64,000 bases of DNA from Spisula solida. Its lineage: Eukaryota; Mollusca; Bivalvia; Venerida; Mactridae. The DNA lies in the NCBI GenBank assembly GCA_947247005.1, contig OX365952.1, positions 43,752,722 to 43,816,721 of the forward strand, written 5' to 3'. Positions 24,112-37,231 of the stretch are shown piece after piece. The translations under genes were made by a program, and so were the position numbers. The notes under the pieces are model-generated. The model made no database searches. It had not been told where the DNA came from and was given only the letters and a program-made list of their open reading frames with translations. Numbering within the stretch: position 1 is the stretch's first letter; each line of letters opens with the position of its first letter.

Positions 24112-27100
24112 AAGTAGTCTCTGATGACGCTTGTTGATTCATTTTATACCTTGTCATTGGTGAATAGCTGAGTTTGTTACCAACTTTGATTATTGTGCGA
24201 GTTTGTTTTGAGTCACTGGGCACCATGACCAAGTGTTTTATGATTTGTTTTGAAATAAAGCAAGTGTGTTTGTCGATGAAATGCAGCATGCAAACGCCAA
24301 TAACATCACTGGATAAACATGCAAAATCGAACAAAAATCTAAAGTCATATATGTATGACAATTAGTTGCAATTTTACGTGCTATTGAAATAAAAAAACCT
24401 GGCCCCGGTCATCCGTTATTGGGTTGATATATAGTAACAAAAACAAAGTGATTTCTAACGTCTTACAAAAGTATACTTACACATACAAATCAGTAACATG
24501 TTGATCTTTGCATAGTTTTAGTCCAAACATATGAACATGGCAAAATTTATAAACCATCTTTGCGCAAAATCAGAAAACGGAAACCTTGTGTTGTGCCGGC
24601 GCAGGACACTCTCTGTGCAAAACGATTGGTCTGACTCAGTCTGAATTTAATGATGATGTGCTTTACAAATGTCGAAAGATTTTGGTTCATAGCCACTTTC
24701 ATTATATGTTCATCAAGACTATAAATGAGTTCTCCGTTATGCGTCCTATTTCATTGTGCGATGACCGGACACTGTGCAGATTATATGAATATGCCCAACC
24801 TTAATTAAGCCTTTTCGATCGGCAGGTGTTGTAGCTTGTCTGTTACATTGTGTTGTTGTGCCCTTACATGTGTTACTCTCTTGCTGCTTTGATTTCTGAA
24901 AGGTCATTGAGTACTACAAACTGTTCTTTAGACTGTCCTGCTGTTGGGTAAGTGTGAGGCTTGAAGCACTGTAAAACGTGTAAGCCCCTAGTGACGTCTG
25001 TCGCTATCTGTACCAAGGCGGAAGCCCTTTAGTCAACCTTCGTTTTGTATGTTTTGTACAAATGGTCCACTTTATAGTAAAATTAGAAAATTACAAAAAT
25101 ACTTTGCCCCTGTGCCTTTTTGTGAAACTGTGTTCATTTTGTATTTGCTTTTCTGCAATTTCGTTGTCCAGCATAAGGCTGCTTCGTATCTTTCAAAAAT
25201 GCAAGTACATGTACACTGTATTTGTTGTTGGGATGTGTGTCGTTCGTCTGGTATGTTCTCCTCACCTGATTCTTGCTCCGAATTAGTTTGACTGACTGAG
25301 GCGGCAGACTTCTCAGTTTTTCATATCCTTTCACTGAAACTATTTTATGAATATTTTCAAATTATATTGTGAAACATCACAGGGGCCAACATACCAAATA
25401 TATATCAAATGTTATGTTCTTTATGCATAGTTACCTATGTTTCTAGTTCAATTTTCATTGTTGAGGATCTTATGGGAGATTTATATATATTGTCAAATAA
25501 ATGTCCTCGTAAATTAAAGTATGTATTATAATTATTATTACTTTCGGAGTGGGGTGTCGTGTTCTTTGTAGTTCCTGTTCTTTGTATGATTTGGACATTG
25601 TTTGTGCATTTTTGTTTTCATGTGTCCTTTCTGTTTCTATTCGCCTTCACTATTCGCCCCTTATCTGATTCGTTCGCGCTCTTCGTACCCTATACGGTTC
25701 GTTTATAATTTAATATGCAGCTGTACATTTTATATGGATGTAAGTTTCATTTGTTGCTAGTTTTTTCATTCCCTATTCAATTACGTATGTTCTTTTTGTT
25801 TACAAAATATTATTTTGCGGCTGCAAGGATTTTACTGTGATTCTTAAACTTTCAAGGACCTTTTTACAGCTGAAACTAGTTCATTCAGCTTTTTGACAGC
25901 TGGGACTTTGACTTTCGACTTTTTGACAGCTAAAACACGGACTTTCAGTGGTTAAAAAGTTCATTTTCTCGTTCAGTTGTGGTATGCGATGTGTTTATGT
26001 CTTCTGTGCTCGGCTGTTTCAGTTGAGGGCTGTCTTCCCTGTCTGATTTTCTATTAGGCCTATCTTTTGTAAGTTGTGAACCGCTGCACTTACGGTAACC
26101 TGCAGTGACAAAATTTTGCACATTTTTAAAAGCAAAAGACTTCAACGCTAAACGTTGCGAAATGACTGGGCTAGGAAATGTTCGTAATGTTAAACTCTAA
26201 CTCTACACGTTTAACTTAAACTAGTCCACGTTTATTTCCAAATGTCGGCAAGTTTTGTACGTGAACCATTTTCACCGAACACTTCCGTTCGTCAGCATTC
26301 GTTAGTAAATTACTACTTGAACTAGAGGAGTTGGACGTTAACCCTGAACGTTGATAAATATCGGACCTATCACCGTAGTGTGAACCTAGCTTTAGCCCCA
26401 AAAGTGATGGGGTTTCAAGAATTAGGGTTTACATTAATCCCGAGGACAAATAACGTTATTAAAATTTTAAAATGTAAAGTTCATTGAATCCGGATATCCG
26501 GGTCGTACATAGTTATGATTCGTGTAACACAAATCAAGCAACTCTTTATTCGGGTGTTTTTACGACACACAAGGATAGACTGTAAAATGATAAAATAATA
26601 ATGGCAAATAATTGTTGTGAATTTATTCGACTACGAAATGAAAGTTAAACCCTACGATTATGGACAGGCATATGTTTTCGCGACATTGGGAATTTCAAAT
26701 ATTGGTCGCTGTATAGAGATTGTTGCTCCACAGAGGTTAAATTTAGTGTAAATATAAGCACAGGGGGATTTTTGACGATGTTGTTATACAAAGGTTGTTG
26801 CTCTACAGAGGGTCTCTCGGGAGAGGGTGTCCTGTACATTCATTATCCCTTTCAATTACTGATTGAAAATTGTGACATTTTCAGTTGTAAGCTCAGTAGA
26901 ACCTCTATCCCTAGTCCCCACCAAAGTCATACGGATGTTACTATATCATGTATGTAATTATTTTGTTATTTTGAAAAGGAGCGGGATTAATGTAAGTTTA
27001 AAAAACTTGTTTCCCAATCCTTTAGCAATTGTAACTTATTATACACATGTTGTAAAATATCTTCTGAATAAATACTGTTTAAACTAAAGTCATACGTATT

Positions 27101-27128
27101 GGTCAGAGACGGTTCTACGTTTCGGCGA
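24112..27128. other. Intergenic sequence, no gene supported
   Basis: Short frames occur (for example 24586-24804), but none has recognisable homology or splice context. A small local duplication (gttgttgctc-acagagg) lies at 26720 and 26793. A region near 25860-25940 repeats tttttgacagct three times. Confidence 0.4.
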
Positions 27129-27320
27129 GCACACTCCATATAGCCTTGTGGTAGAGTGTCCGCTTCGAGTGCGGGAGATACCGCGTTCCATCCGTGGCCG
27201 CGTCATGCCAAAAACACGAAATAAAATAGTGCCAGAAATTCCCTTTCAGTAAGCTCAACATAATTCTTTACCTCGTGGCGAATGATACCATAAGAAATGA
27301 GGTGTCGATATAGATTTATC
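27129..27320 (+). mobile_element. tRNA-derived SINE, family S1, third copy
   Basis: The head tagccttgtggtagagtgtc and the body (ccgcgtcatgccaaaaacac, aaatgaggtgtcgatat) match 19703-19960 with more mutations. The copy stops about 45 bp before the 36-bp minisatellite. Confidence 0.75.
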
Positions 27321-27366
27321 TAGAGGGTTCGCATTTCGGTAGGGGTCAGAATTATGAATGGTTGAT

Positions 27367-30090
27367 GAGTCACCAGCTTGTGAAACCACGACTGTTACCC
27401 GTTTCTGACCAGCTAGTGAAACTACGACTGATACCCGTGCCTCACAAGCTAGTGAAACCATGACTGGTACCCGTGTCTCACCAGCTGGTGAAACCATGAC
27501 TGGTACCCGTGTCTCATCAGCTAGTGAAACCATGACTGGTACCCGTGTCTCACCAGCTAGTGAAACCACGACTGATACCCGTGGCTCACAAGCTAGTGAC
27601 ATCATGACTGGTACCCGTGTCTCACCAGCTAGTGAAATCATGACTGGTACCCGTGCCTCACAAGCTAGTGAAACCATGACTGGTACCCGTGTCTCACAAG
27701 CTAGTGAAACTATAACTGGTACCCGTGTCTCACCAGCTAGTGAAACCATGACTGGTACCCGTGCCTCACAAGCTAGTGAAACCATGACTGGTACCCGTGT
27801 CTCACAAGCTAGTGAAACTATAACTGGTACCCGTGTCTCATCAGCTAGTGAAACCATGACTGGTACCCGTGTCTCACCAGCTAGTGAAACCATGACTGGT
27901 ACCCGTGTCTCACAAGCTAGTGAAATCATGACTGGTACCCGTGCCATCATCTAATGAAACCATGACTGGTACCCGTGTCTCACAAGCTAGTGAAACCATG
28001 ACTGGTACCCGTGTCTCACCAGCTAGTGAAACCATGACTGGTACCCGTACCATCAGCTAATGAAACCATGACGGTACCCGTGTCTCACCAGCTAGTGAAA
28101 CCATGACTGGTACCCGTGCCATCAGCTAATGAAACCATGACTGGTACCCGTGTCTCACAAGCTAGTGAAATCATGACTGGTACCCGTGTCTCACCAGCTA
28201 GTGAAACCATGACTGGTACCCGTGTCTCACAAGCTAGTGAAATCATGACTGGTACCCGTGCCATCATCTAATGAAACCATGACTGGTACCCGTGTCTCAC
28301 AAGCTAGTGAAACCATGACTGGTACCCGTGTCTCACCAGCTAGTGAAACCATGACTGGTACCTGTACCATCAGCTAATGAAACCATGACCGGTACCCGTG
28401 TCTCACCAGCTAGTGAAACCATGACTGGTACCCGTGCCATCAGCTAATGAAACCATGACTGGTACCCGTGTCTTACAAGCTAGTGAAATCATGACTGGTA
28501 CCCGTGTCTCACCAGCTAGTGAAACCATGACTGGTACCCGTGCCACCAGCTAATGAAACCATGACTGGTAACCGTGTCTCATCAGCCAGTGAAATCATGA
28601 CTGGTACCCGTGTCTCTACGGCTAGTGGAACCATGACTGGTACCCGTGTCTCATCAGCTAGTGAAATCATGACTAGTACCCGTGTCTCACCATCTACTGA
28701 AACAATGACTGGTACGCGAGCCACTAGCTAGTGAAATCATGACTGGTACCCGTGTTTCACAAGCTAGTGAAATCATGACTGGTACCCGTGTCTCACAAGC
28801 TAGTGAAACCACGACTGGTACCCGTGTCTCACAAGCTAGTGAAACCATGACTGGTACCCGTGTCTCACCAGCTAGTGAAACCATGACTGGTACCCGTGCC
28901 TCACCAGCTAGTGAAACCATGACTGGTACCCGTGTCTCTACGGTTAGTGGAACCATGACTTGTACCCGTGTCTCACCAGCTAGTGAAACTATGACTGGTA
29001 CCCGTGTCTCTACGGTTAGTGGAACCATGACTGGTACCTGTGTCTCACCAGCTTGTGAAACCACGACTGGTACCCGTGTCTCACCAGCTAGTGAAACCAT
29101 GACTGGTACCCGTGTCTCACCAGCTAGTGAAACCATGACTGGTACCCGTGTCTCTACGGTTAGTGGAACCATGACTGGTACCTGTGTCTCACCAGCTTGT
29201 GAAACCACGACTGGTACCCGTGTCTCACCAGCTAGTGAAACCATGACTGGTACCCGTGTCTCACCAGCTAGTGAAACCATGACTGATACCCGTGTCTCAC
29301 TATCTAGTGAAACCATGACTGGTACCCGTGTCTCACCAGCTAGTGAAACCACGACTGGTACCCGTGTCTCACCAGCTAATGAAACCATGACTGGTATCCG
29401 TGTCTCATCAGCTAGTGAAACCATGACTGGTACCCGTGTCTCACCATCTAGTGAAACCATGACTGGTACCCGTGTCTCACCAGCTAGTGAAACCACGACT
29501 GGTACCCGTGTCTCATCAGCTAGTGAAACCATGACTGGTACCCGTGTCTCACCATCTAGTGAAACCATGACTGGTACCCGTGTCTCACCATCTAGTGAAA
29601 CCATGACTGGTACCCGTGTCTCACCATCTAGTGAAACCATGACTGGTACCCGTGTCTCATCAGCTAGTGAAACCATGACTGGTACCCGAGCCACCAGCTA
29701 ATGAAACCATGACTGGTACCCGTGTCTCATCAGCTAGTGAAACCATGACTGGTACCCGTGTCTCACCAGCTAGTGAAACCACGACTGGTACCCGTGTCTC
29801 ATCAGCTAGTGAAACCATGACTGGTACCCGTGTCTCACCAGCTAGTCAAACCATGACTGGTACCCGTGCCACCAGCTAATGAAACCATGACTGGTACCCG
29901 TGTATCATCAGCTAGTGAAATCATGACTGGTACCCGTGTCTCACCATCTAGTGAAACAATGACCGGTACGCGAGCCACTAGCTAGTGAAATCATGACTGG
30001 TACCCGTGTCTCATCAGCTAGTGAAATCATGACTGGTACCCGTGTCTCTACGGCTAATGGAACCATGACTGGTACCTGTGTCTCATAAGC
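27367..30090. repeat. 36-bp minisatellite array, about 75 units
   Basis: The unit is ctcaccagctagtgaaacca followed by tgactggtacccgtgt. Because 36 is a multiple of 3, long frames stay open on both strands (plus: period SPASETMTGTRV, 320 residues at 28739-29701; minus: period VSLAGETRVPVM, 335 residues at 28687-29694). Several units (gtgccatcagctaatg type) have lost bases, which shifts the frame and brings in TAA or TGA. No signal peptide, splice context or non-repetitive extension is visible on either strand. I treat it as non-coding, with a Ser/Thr-rich secreted repeat protein as the minority alternative. Confidence 0.92.
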
Positions 30091-30641
30091 CACCTTAGCC
30101 ATGGAAGTGAGGATGGGACTTTCTAGAACTTTCTAAAAAAAAAGTTTAATTCTGAACACTGAACAGTATTCTTCAATACTGCGGTGTCTTAAGTGCGTTT
30201 AAATTAATACTTGCTTACATGCTACTAGTATTTTGGCATACTTAAAACTTAATATACTTGAATTTTTATCAATATAGATACGTACGATAACATATCAGGA
30301 AATAGTTGTTAATGATATCAAGTGTATTATTTATTGAACTTGGGCGTGACGAATGTATCAGACGATCGTGAGATTAAAATTATGGATATAATTATGTCAG
30401 TTTAGCTAAACTTATTTAAAAATAAAACACGAACACGTGAATTGGTTCGTTCCTTGAAAGGAAACTCACAATATTTTCTTTATAAACAACCCAGATTTTT
30501 TATTATAATATTACTGACTCAACAGATACAGCAGAAGCACTATTTGCGCTTAACAATGTGTATCTAAGTTAGATAATATTTTTTGCTACGAGAAGCCTGA
30601 AGAATGTGTACATTTTGCATTTGCGAATGAGTTTTGTGCTT

Positions 30642-31017
<376 letters not shown>

Positions 31018-32003
31018 CCCTTTTACGCCTTCTGGCATGTAGGGCAGTAGCAACAAAGGACCTCCACCAGAGTCTGTCTTTGGCTAGCTTCTCCGCTGTT
31101 CCCCAGGAAAGTCCCATACTTTTCAGTTCAGCTTCCACAGTGCGCTTCCATGTGATCTTCGGTCGTCCACGTTTTCTCTTGCTTTCAGGCCTCCAGTGTA
31201 ATGCTACTCTCCATATGGAGTTGTTTTATTTTCGAATGACGTGCCCTAGCCATTTCCACCTCCTTCTGTACAGTATGGTGGCCATGTCTTCTTGCTGGCA
31301 TTGATTTAACAGGTTTTCATTTGAAATTGTTCTGGGCAAAAATATTCTCATTATTCTTCGCAAGCTTTTGGTATCAGATGTTGATATCATTTTCTGTCAT
31401 TCTTCAGCACTCAGAACCATAATATATAAGGGTTGAGGGAACACCGCTCAGGTATAAATTTAGTTTGGTGTTGTTACTGAATTGTGGAGATTTCCATACG
31501 TTGTTTAAGGACATGGAGATGTTTCTGGCTTTTCATAGTTTGACCTGGATGTCATCTCCAGCTCCGCCTTCATTTCTTATAAAAGCAAGCTCCCAAGTAA
31601 GTACATTGATTGTGTTTAGGGGGAATATTCCATCAATTTGGATCGGCAGTGGGTTGTCAATGTTATGTGTCATTATTTCGGTTTTCATCTGGCTGATGTT
31701 TAGTCCAACTTGCTTGGCAGTTTATCTGTTTCTGGGTGTGGGTGAGAAGGGTGAGATAATCTGCGAAGTCTATATCTTCTAATGACGATTAAAGTTGCCA
31801 CCTTATGCCTCTTGGTGGGTCCTCTGTTGTCCTATTCATCACACAGTCTATGACTAGGTTGAAAATGACAGAAGACATCACACAACCCTGTATTACACCT
31901 GTTTTTATTGTTAAGAAGATGTCGCTGTTGTTGACATAAAAGTGAAGTTTTTGTAGAAACTTTGTATTATTTGTGTGATGTCTTGAGGGATGCCATAAGC
32001 TCT
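31018..32003 (-). pseudogene. Dead LINE (non-LTR retrotransposon) 3' half, reverse transcriptase remnant
   Basis: Read on the minus strand. Reverse-transcriptase motifs appear as TGVIQGC, then FNLVIDCVM and RGIRW (within 31789-32003). The catalytic box is FADY instead of FADD (the second Asp is Tyr, codon 31756-31758). The C-terminal region has WLGHVIRK, then a stop, NNSIWRVALHWRPESK, KRGRPKITW and WWRSFVATALHARRRK. At least two in-frame stops are present (TAA after GIRWQL and TAA after VIRK), so it is not functional. It is 5'-truncated. The reading frame runs directly into the tetranucleotide tail, so there is essentially no 3' UTR. Clade assignment is uncertain. Confidence 0.85.
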
Positions 32004-32009
32004 TAAAAA

Positions 32010-32405
32010 ATATACCAGATTTATATAGCGCCCTTTTCATGCGAACGCACGTTCAAAGGCACTTTACCCATGTTGCAGCCACAAGGGCGCAGGTGCATCC
32101 TCTACCAGTGCAGATACAGCATGATCTGACCAGAGGGACAGACTGAGAGAAAGCCCCTGAAGGGAGAGAGACAGACATTAGATACAAGCATGTCCGGCGC
32201 TGCAGAGGTGCGCCTAGCTCTTATTTCGAATAGACAGCCTGGTTCTTTAATGTGCCCGGTGTATAGCACCGATACACAGCTTACTGGCACTTCCAGATAC
32301 TTTGCAGACCACACAGCCAGATATAGCGGGAAATATTATAAATATTTCAGAAATGTCAAGTTCCCATGCCAGGGATTGAACCCACGGCCTCTGGATTGAC
32401 AACCC
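32010..32405 (-). repeat. SINE-like repeat with tRNA-like end and conserved domain
   Basis: Contains ttatatagcgcccttttcat and tttaatgtgcccggtgtata then gcaccgataca, words I recognise from widespread invertebrate repeats. It ends at 32346-32403 with a minus-strand tRNA-like segment (ggttgtcaatccagagg, then gggttcaatccctg). Its left end abuts the LINE remnant. Confidence 0.6.
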
Positions 32406-33267
32406 AGAGTTAGAGAGTTAGAGATACTGAATAAACTGTGCTTTGGACATGTGTTTATTTTAGATCAATTAACGCTCACAAATAATAATGGAAGCATGTA
32501 TGGTAGTTGATGGTAACTGACCAGCATGTTCTTGGATAATAGCCCGAACTATTAATTAAAAGCTTGCATATGTGCACTCAATGTACAAATAATTGTACAT
32601 TATTAAAGAAATATGCACATGAAGTGTGGTAATAAGTTGATGAGCATACCCAATGTAAGACAGTACACACCCAATCAGTACCACATGTCCCTGATAAATT
32701 CTGTTATAAGAAAAAATGAAAATAAAGTGCGTTGTCAGAAGGTGTATAACGTTAACATATAAAATTATATATCTATATAAATATTATAGTTTCGGCTATA
32801 TTTTGGTAAAAACCATAACAAACCAGATAAGGGAAATTTAACACATGTATCTAAATACATTTGTAATAGGGGTGTCAGTCTATATATGTATGTAGTTCTA
32901 ATTTAACATAGAATTTTGCTTGACCGATTTTAAGCTGAGAAAAATGTACACATTTTACAAATTATGTTGTAAATTTATATATGGACTCACTGTACTGATT
33001 GGCCTCGTGTACGAAGTTTATATTACTAGCAACCATTTATTGATTTCTAATTTGTTTATCATGCTCTAGATCTACGTACATTCCATTAAATGAGGATAAC
33101 AATTAATATTATTGCGATATCTCTGTTTGACCATCTTCAGTCTACCTTAAGACACTTAATGTTTTATCCGTTGTAATAATGACCACTTCATCACTTGTCG
33201 ATCCTGATGATTGCCTGATTATTTTGTCATTCCAATATAATGGTCACTATGATACGTGACAACAAAT
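32406..33267. other. Intergenic AT-rich sequence
   Basis: No gene, RNA or repeat recognised. Confidence 0.4.
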
Positions 33268-33476
33268 AGCTCACCAGAGATAACTCTAGAATTATCAATA
33301 AATAAACATGGATAATATAAACACTGTATGGTCGACTGACCGCTTATTATCAGCGTAGATTGAAAGAGTATGTGCATTAAAAGTGATTATGCACAAGATT
33401 GAATAAAAATGGACACCCAAAATACAATTTCATTTCTTTTTTGTTAACTTGTGCTAGTGTTATCATCGGTGGACTG
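33268..33476 (+). mobile_element. TIR family A, copy 4
   Basis: Aligns end to end with 9412-9620: agctcaccagagataactct, atcaataaataaacatggat, cgactgaccgcttattatca, gattgaaagagta and, at the end, gctagtgttatcatcggtgg. It lies in direct orientation 24 kb away. Confidence 0.75.
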
Positions 33477-33728
33477 TCTGTGTTAGCCCCAACTAATTAA
33501 TTCAACGCGGTGCGTAACCATAGCCAGTTGTATGAATGGGGTCCCCGTTCCAAAGGCCATCGTCAACCGAATTCAACTATATGATTAATTATTCCTGCTG
33601 TATTTTATGACGGAACAGAACTAGACTGAATTCTTTATGATAAGATTTGGGAACATTCGATCGTTACTATATTTAGTCTACTATAAATACAAAAGTGTGA
33701 TTCAAGTCATACAATAGTATTCAAACGT

Positions 33729-33905
33729 CACTTGCACTCGACCAGAGAAACAATTTTGTAAATTGCCGTGGCCTGTAATCTATATGAATTGTAGGCCACC
33801 GCTATTTATAAAATTATTTCTCTGGTCGAGGAGGCACCATGGTATAAATATAAATTATAGGCCACGGCTATTTATAGAATTGTTTATCTGGCCGAGTGCC
33901 AGTGC
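33729..33905. repeat. Foldback repeat with three arms
   Basis: The first arm, cactcgaccagagaaacaat, is inverted at about 33802-33834 (ttatttctctggtcgagg). A second diverged inverse lies at 33870-33902 (tgtttatctggccgagtg). The intervening gccgtggcc/ggccac words also pair. Confidence 0.7.
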
Positions 33906-35046
33906 CAAGCGTATATAGTGACGACATAATGTATAGTATGCGTTTAAGGCATTGCTTTATAATAATATATCTTTATAATTATTACGAAGGTTGCATATAA
34001 AATATAATCTAGTTACAAGTAATTAAACAAAATATACGAACTTGCACTCTGCTAATCTGCTGATCTGCCAACTGCATTCTGCTTTCATAGTTAATGTTAT
34101 ACCAATGTGTTTGGGATTTTCACGACCCTAGTCTAGTATAGTGCTTAGCCTATCCGTTCATGCGATATTCCATTGATGTGTATGCACTAAATGCATTCAT
34201 TAGTTTCCATTAATTGAAAATAAATTGAAATTAATGCTGCGGTGGTTATACATGCATTGTCGTTGAAACTGATGAATTGCATTATAATACCACTCTCTAA
34301 TGGTTTCTGAAAATGGTGTTTTCCAAACACTGTACTATTACCTGTGTAGTCAGTGTAACGTAGTTACCGTTTAGCGATACAAGTCTAAAATAATACAATT
34401 GATCAAGATTCATTAAGTCTATTAACTGATTTGTTTAAAACTGATTATTGTGATATGTTTAGTATTATACTCCTTGAGTAGTTAATTGTTGCTTTTTCAG
34501 AATAGCTTACGGAGAGTTCTACCTTATAAATATAGAACATCCACATGACCAATATAAGGCTTTGATTAGACCACACGTTTACTCTGGGGAACTCATCCTG
34601 TTGGTATATTAAGAAGGAAAGGCGTATTCTTAATAACTGTTCAGAGGTGGGCAACTAAATTACTATGTCAGGAACATTCGTTACCACCGGCATAGAGCTA
34701 TCTATGTTTGGATTAGTTTGTCATATCCAATATCGACGGCGCCGAAACAAAACCCCGTAACTCAATTTCTGCGAAAAATCGTTTTATCCATAGATGACAT
34801 GCGCATTTCTGTCTAGTCGCCATCTAAAAAGCCATCGCGTTACTTTGTTACAGTCAAGTTACAAAAGGTCGTATTTTGATTGGATCCAAAAAGGTAAGTC
34901 TAAACCCCCGTATATGCGTTTATTATTCAGTTACAATTTTTCAATTAGTCATAAAATTATATTATATATTGCTCGAACCGGTATTGTAATGCATAAACGG
35001 GGGTTTGCTTTTATCAATTTGTTAAGTCATTAATGAAATTACACAG
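33906..35046. other. Intergenic sequence
   Basis: No exon or repeat recognised. Short open frames near 34445 and 34794 lack support. Confidence 0.35.
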
Positions 35047-35188
35047 TTGGTTCCTCCACAGGCCTATAAGCAATTATATCACGAAATTTGAAATTCCCAT
35101 TATCCGGTCATTACTTTACAAAGAGACGATGGGGAATTTCAAAACTCTGTATTTCGTGATATAATTTATTAGGCCTGTGGTTCCTCTA
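35047..35188. repeat. Short inverted-repeat element (MITE-like)
   Basis: Left ggttcctccacaggcctata then ttatatcacgaaatttgaaa is inverted on the right as tttcaaaactctgtatttcg and tattaggcctgtggttcctc. The arms are about 58 bp around a 25-bp centre. Confidence 0.75.
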
Positions 35189-35619
35189 TACTCATTTTCA
35201 TTGAATTAAAACCTTTGTTGATGCATGTACTACGATTCTTTGACAATAATTTCGTTGTACGAAGTTCGGTTATCGTATACTAGTACCCTATCGTACGAAC
35301 GCCGTTTAAGTATCTCACATTCACTCACAAAATAATTAATGTGTATGATAGTCGTACGTCAAATATTTCAGTTGACGTACGACACGCGTACGATAATCGA
35401 ACGATGTTTAGAGCCTATAACGTTTGAAATTCGTATAATATGGACGTACACGTATGTACATACTACAGACGTACGAAGTTGGCTTCACGCTGCAATTTTA
35501 ATAATATCTAAGACTGTACAATTAATAGACTTACAATAATTGTAATTACTATTGCAGAAAAGGTCTACGACGCCACGTAGCGTAATCGCCTCATGCGACA
35601 TTTGTGAAAGGTTATTTTT

Positions 35620-37020
35620 GAAACTGTTTGACCATCAGGGCTTCATGCACCATCATACAAATGTTCTCAAGTTCAGTTTCATGTAAATCCAGGGCTTCGC
35701 CATGTTTAGTAAGTTCTACAATTTCAGATATATTCAGGTCTTCGCCATGTTTAGTAAGTTCTACAATTTCAGATATATTCAGGTCTTCGCCATGTTTAGC
35801 ATGATCTATAGTTTCAAGCATCTTCAAGGTTCTAAAGTTCTAAAGCCTCATGTACGAGGGGTGTTCCAGAAATAATAGGACTTTTCTCATAACTTCGTAC
35901 TCAACACTTACATTTTAATGAAATTTATCTCATATACATAACATTTTATGCTTTATATACTGGCAGCAACACATTTTCTTTGTTGTTGGTGATGCTTATA
36001 CAAAGCGTTGTCATAGAAACCATGTAACGCAAAGACGGGTCACACTGTAAATTTTCATTATTAACCGTACTAAACACGTGAATATCTCAGTAACCACTGA
36101 ATAAATAATATTGGCAAAGTATGTGGCATTACCTTGATGTCACGGACGTGTGCATGCAAACGTACAAAGCAATCGCTGTTTGTTTATGATCACATCTGAG
36201 TAAACAAGTGTATATATCCAAGCGCGTCATGGACGAAACGACGTCAACGTCAAAAATGAGAAACCGCGCGATTGTTAAATTATGTTATAAATTGGGGGAA
36301 AAAACAATGCAAACCATTGTAAAAATTAAATAAGCAGAATGTAATGGCATCCAACATTCATTCGTGTTCTGTTGGCACAAATTGTTCACAGATCGCGGAG
36401 ATATGAACTAACAAATGAACACAGGTTTAGTCTGAGAAAGATGGTTCGACATTGACAGACAACCGTTCGTACACAGATAGACACTTCAATGTTAGAGCAA
36501 TTTCTAACATCACTGTAACCCTTTTTTTGGGAACAGTGGTACAGAGACACATATGAACAGTGGGGACAGTAACATCAGATCTGTTTTGAAAGTCAGGGTG
36601 ACCAAATATTACTAAGGGTGTCTTCCGGTTAAAAGCTTTGTTTGAAAGGCGAAGTCCGCGACCCGCCTCCATGGTACACGGTATATGTCATGTTTTATAG
36701 CGATTTTATTGTTTAACCAATTGCTTTGATATTTCGCATGTTTATCAGTGATAGATAAAATTTTATTTACAGCAAATTAGTTTTCTAAATTTCTTATTTG
36801 CCGCGCTGCTATGAAAAAAGTCCTATTATTTCTGGAACACCCTACGTATATTCAAGGTTCCACCATGTTTAGCATGATCTATAGTTTCATGTATAATCCT
36901 AGATTCGTAATGTTGACCTAGATCTACAGTTTCAGTTACATTCGGGGATTCAATGTGGGTAGCATATTGTAAAGTTTCAGGTATATGCAGGGCTTCACTA
37001 TGTTCAGCTATATCTGCAGT
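35620..37020 (-). repeat. 45-bp repeat tract, split by a mariner-like element
   Basis: Units containing ttcgccatgtttagtaagtt and caatttcagatatattcagg repeat every 45 bp at 35685-35830. Diverged units (tattcaaggttccaccatgt, cagggcttcactatgttcag) resume at 36850-37020, after an insertion of about 990 bp. On the minus strand two units read KHGEDLNISEIVELT, a 71-residue frame; this is too short and isolated to call a gene. Confidence 0.65.
35855..36842 (+). mobile_element. Mariner-like element, decayed, TA target duplication
   Basis: The inverted ends are ggggtgttccagaaataata then ggactttt on the left and aaaagtcctattatttctgg then aacaccc on the right, each next to a TA. Inside, 36229-36400 in the plus frame reads a mariner-type helix-turn-helix start (RNRAIVKLCYKLGEK, then VFCWHKLFTDRGD) interrupted by stops. 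The DDD catalytic domain was not found. The element is about 990 bp, shorter than a typical 1.3-kb mariner, so it is an internally deleted, non-autonomous copy. Confidence 0.8.
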
Positions 37021-37231
37021 TTTGAACAGTTACCATGGACCCTCTAATACGATAGTATATTCTTAGTCCCAGACAGTTACGTAAGACGGGTACATTTGTT
37101 GCCATCGTGATTTTTAGGGAAATTTTCCTCATGAATCGTCCTGAAAATGACCAAAAACACCAGTGTCTGCTAAACATGGCATATTTGTAATGGATCTGTC
37201 CACACCTTACATAGAATGCAAGCCTACATTT

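Noticed and set aside
24586..24804. 72-codon frame with a Cys-rich start
   Set aside because: Isolated, with no recognisable family, and no convincing splice sites or polyadenylation signal nearby.
27367..30090. Possible CRISPR array, given many similar short units
   Set aside because: Units are contiguous, with no variable spacers, and the DNA is eukaryotic.
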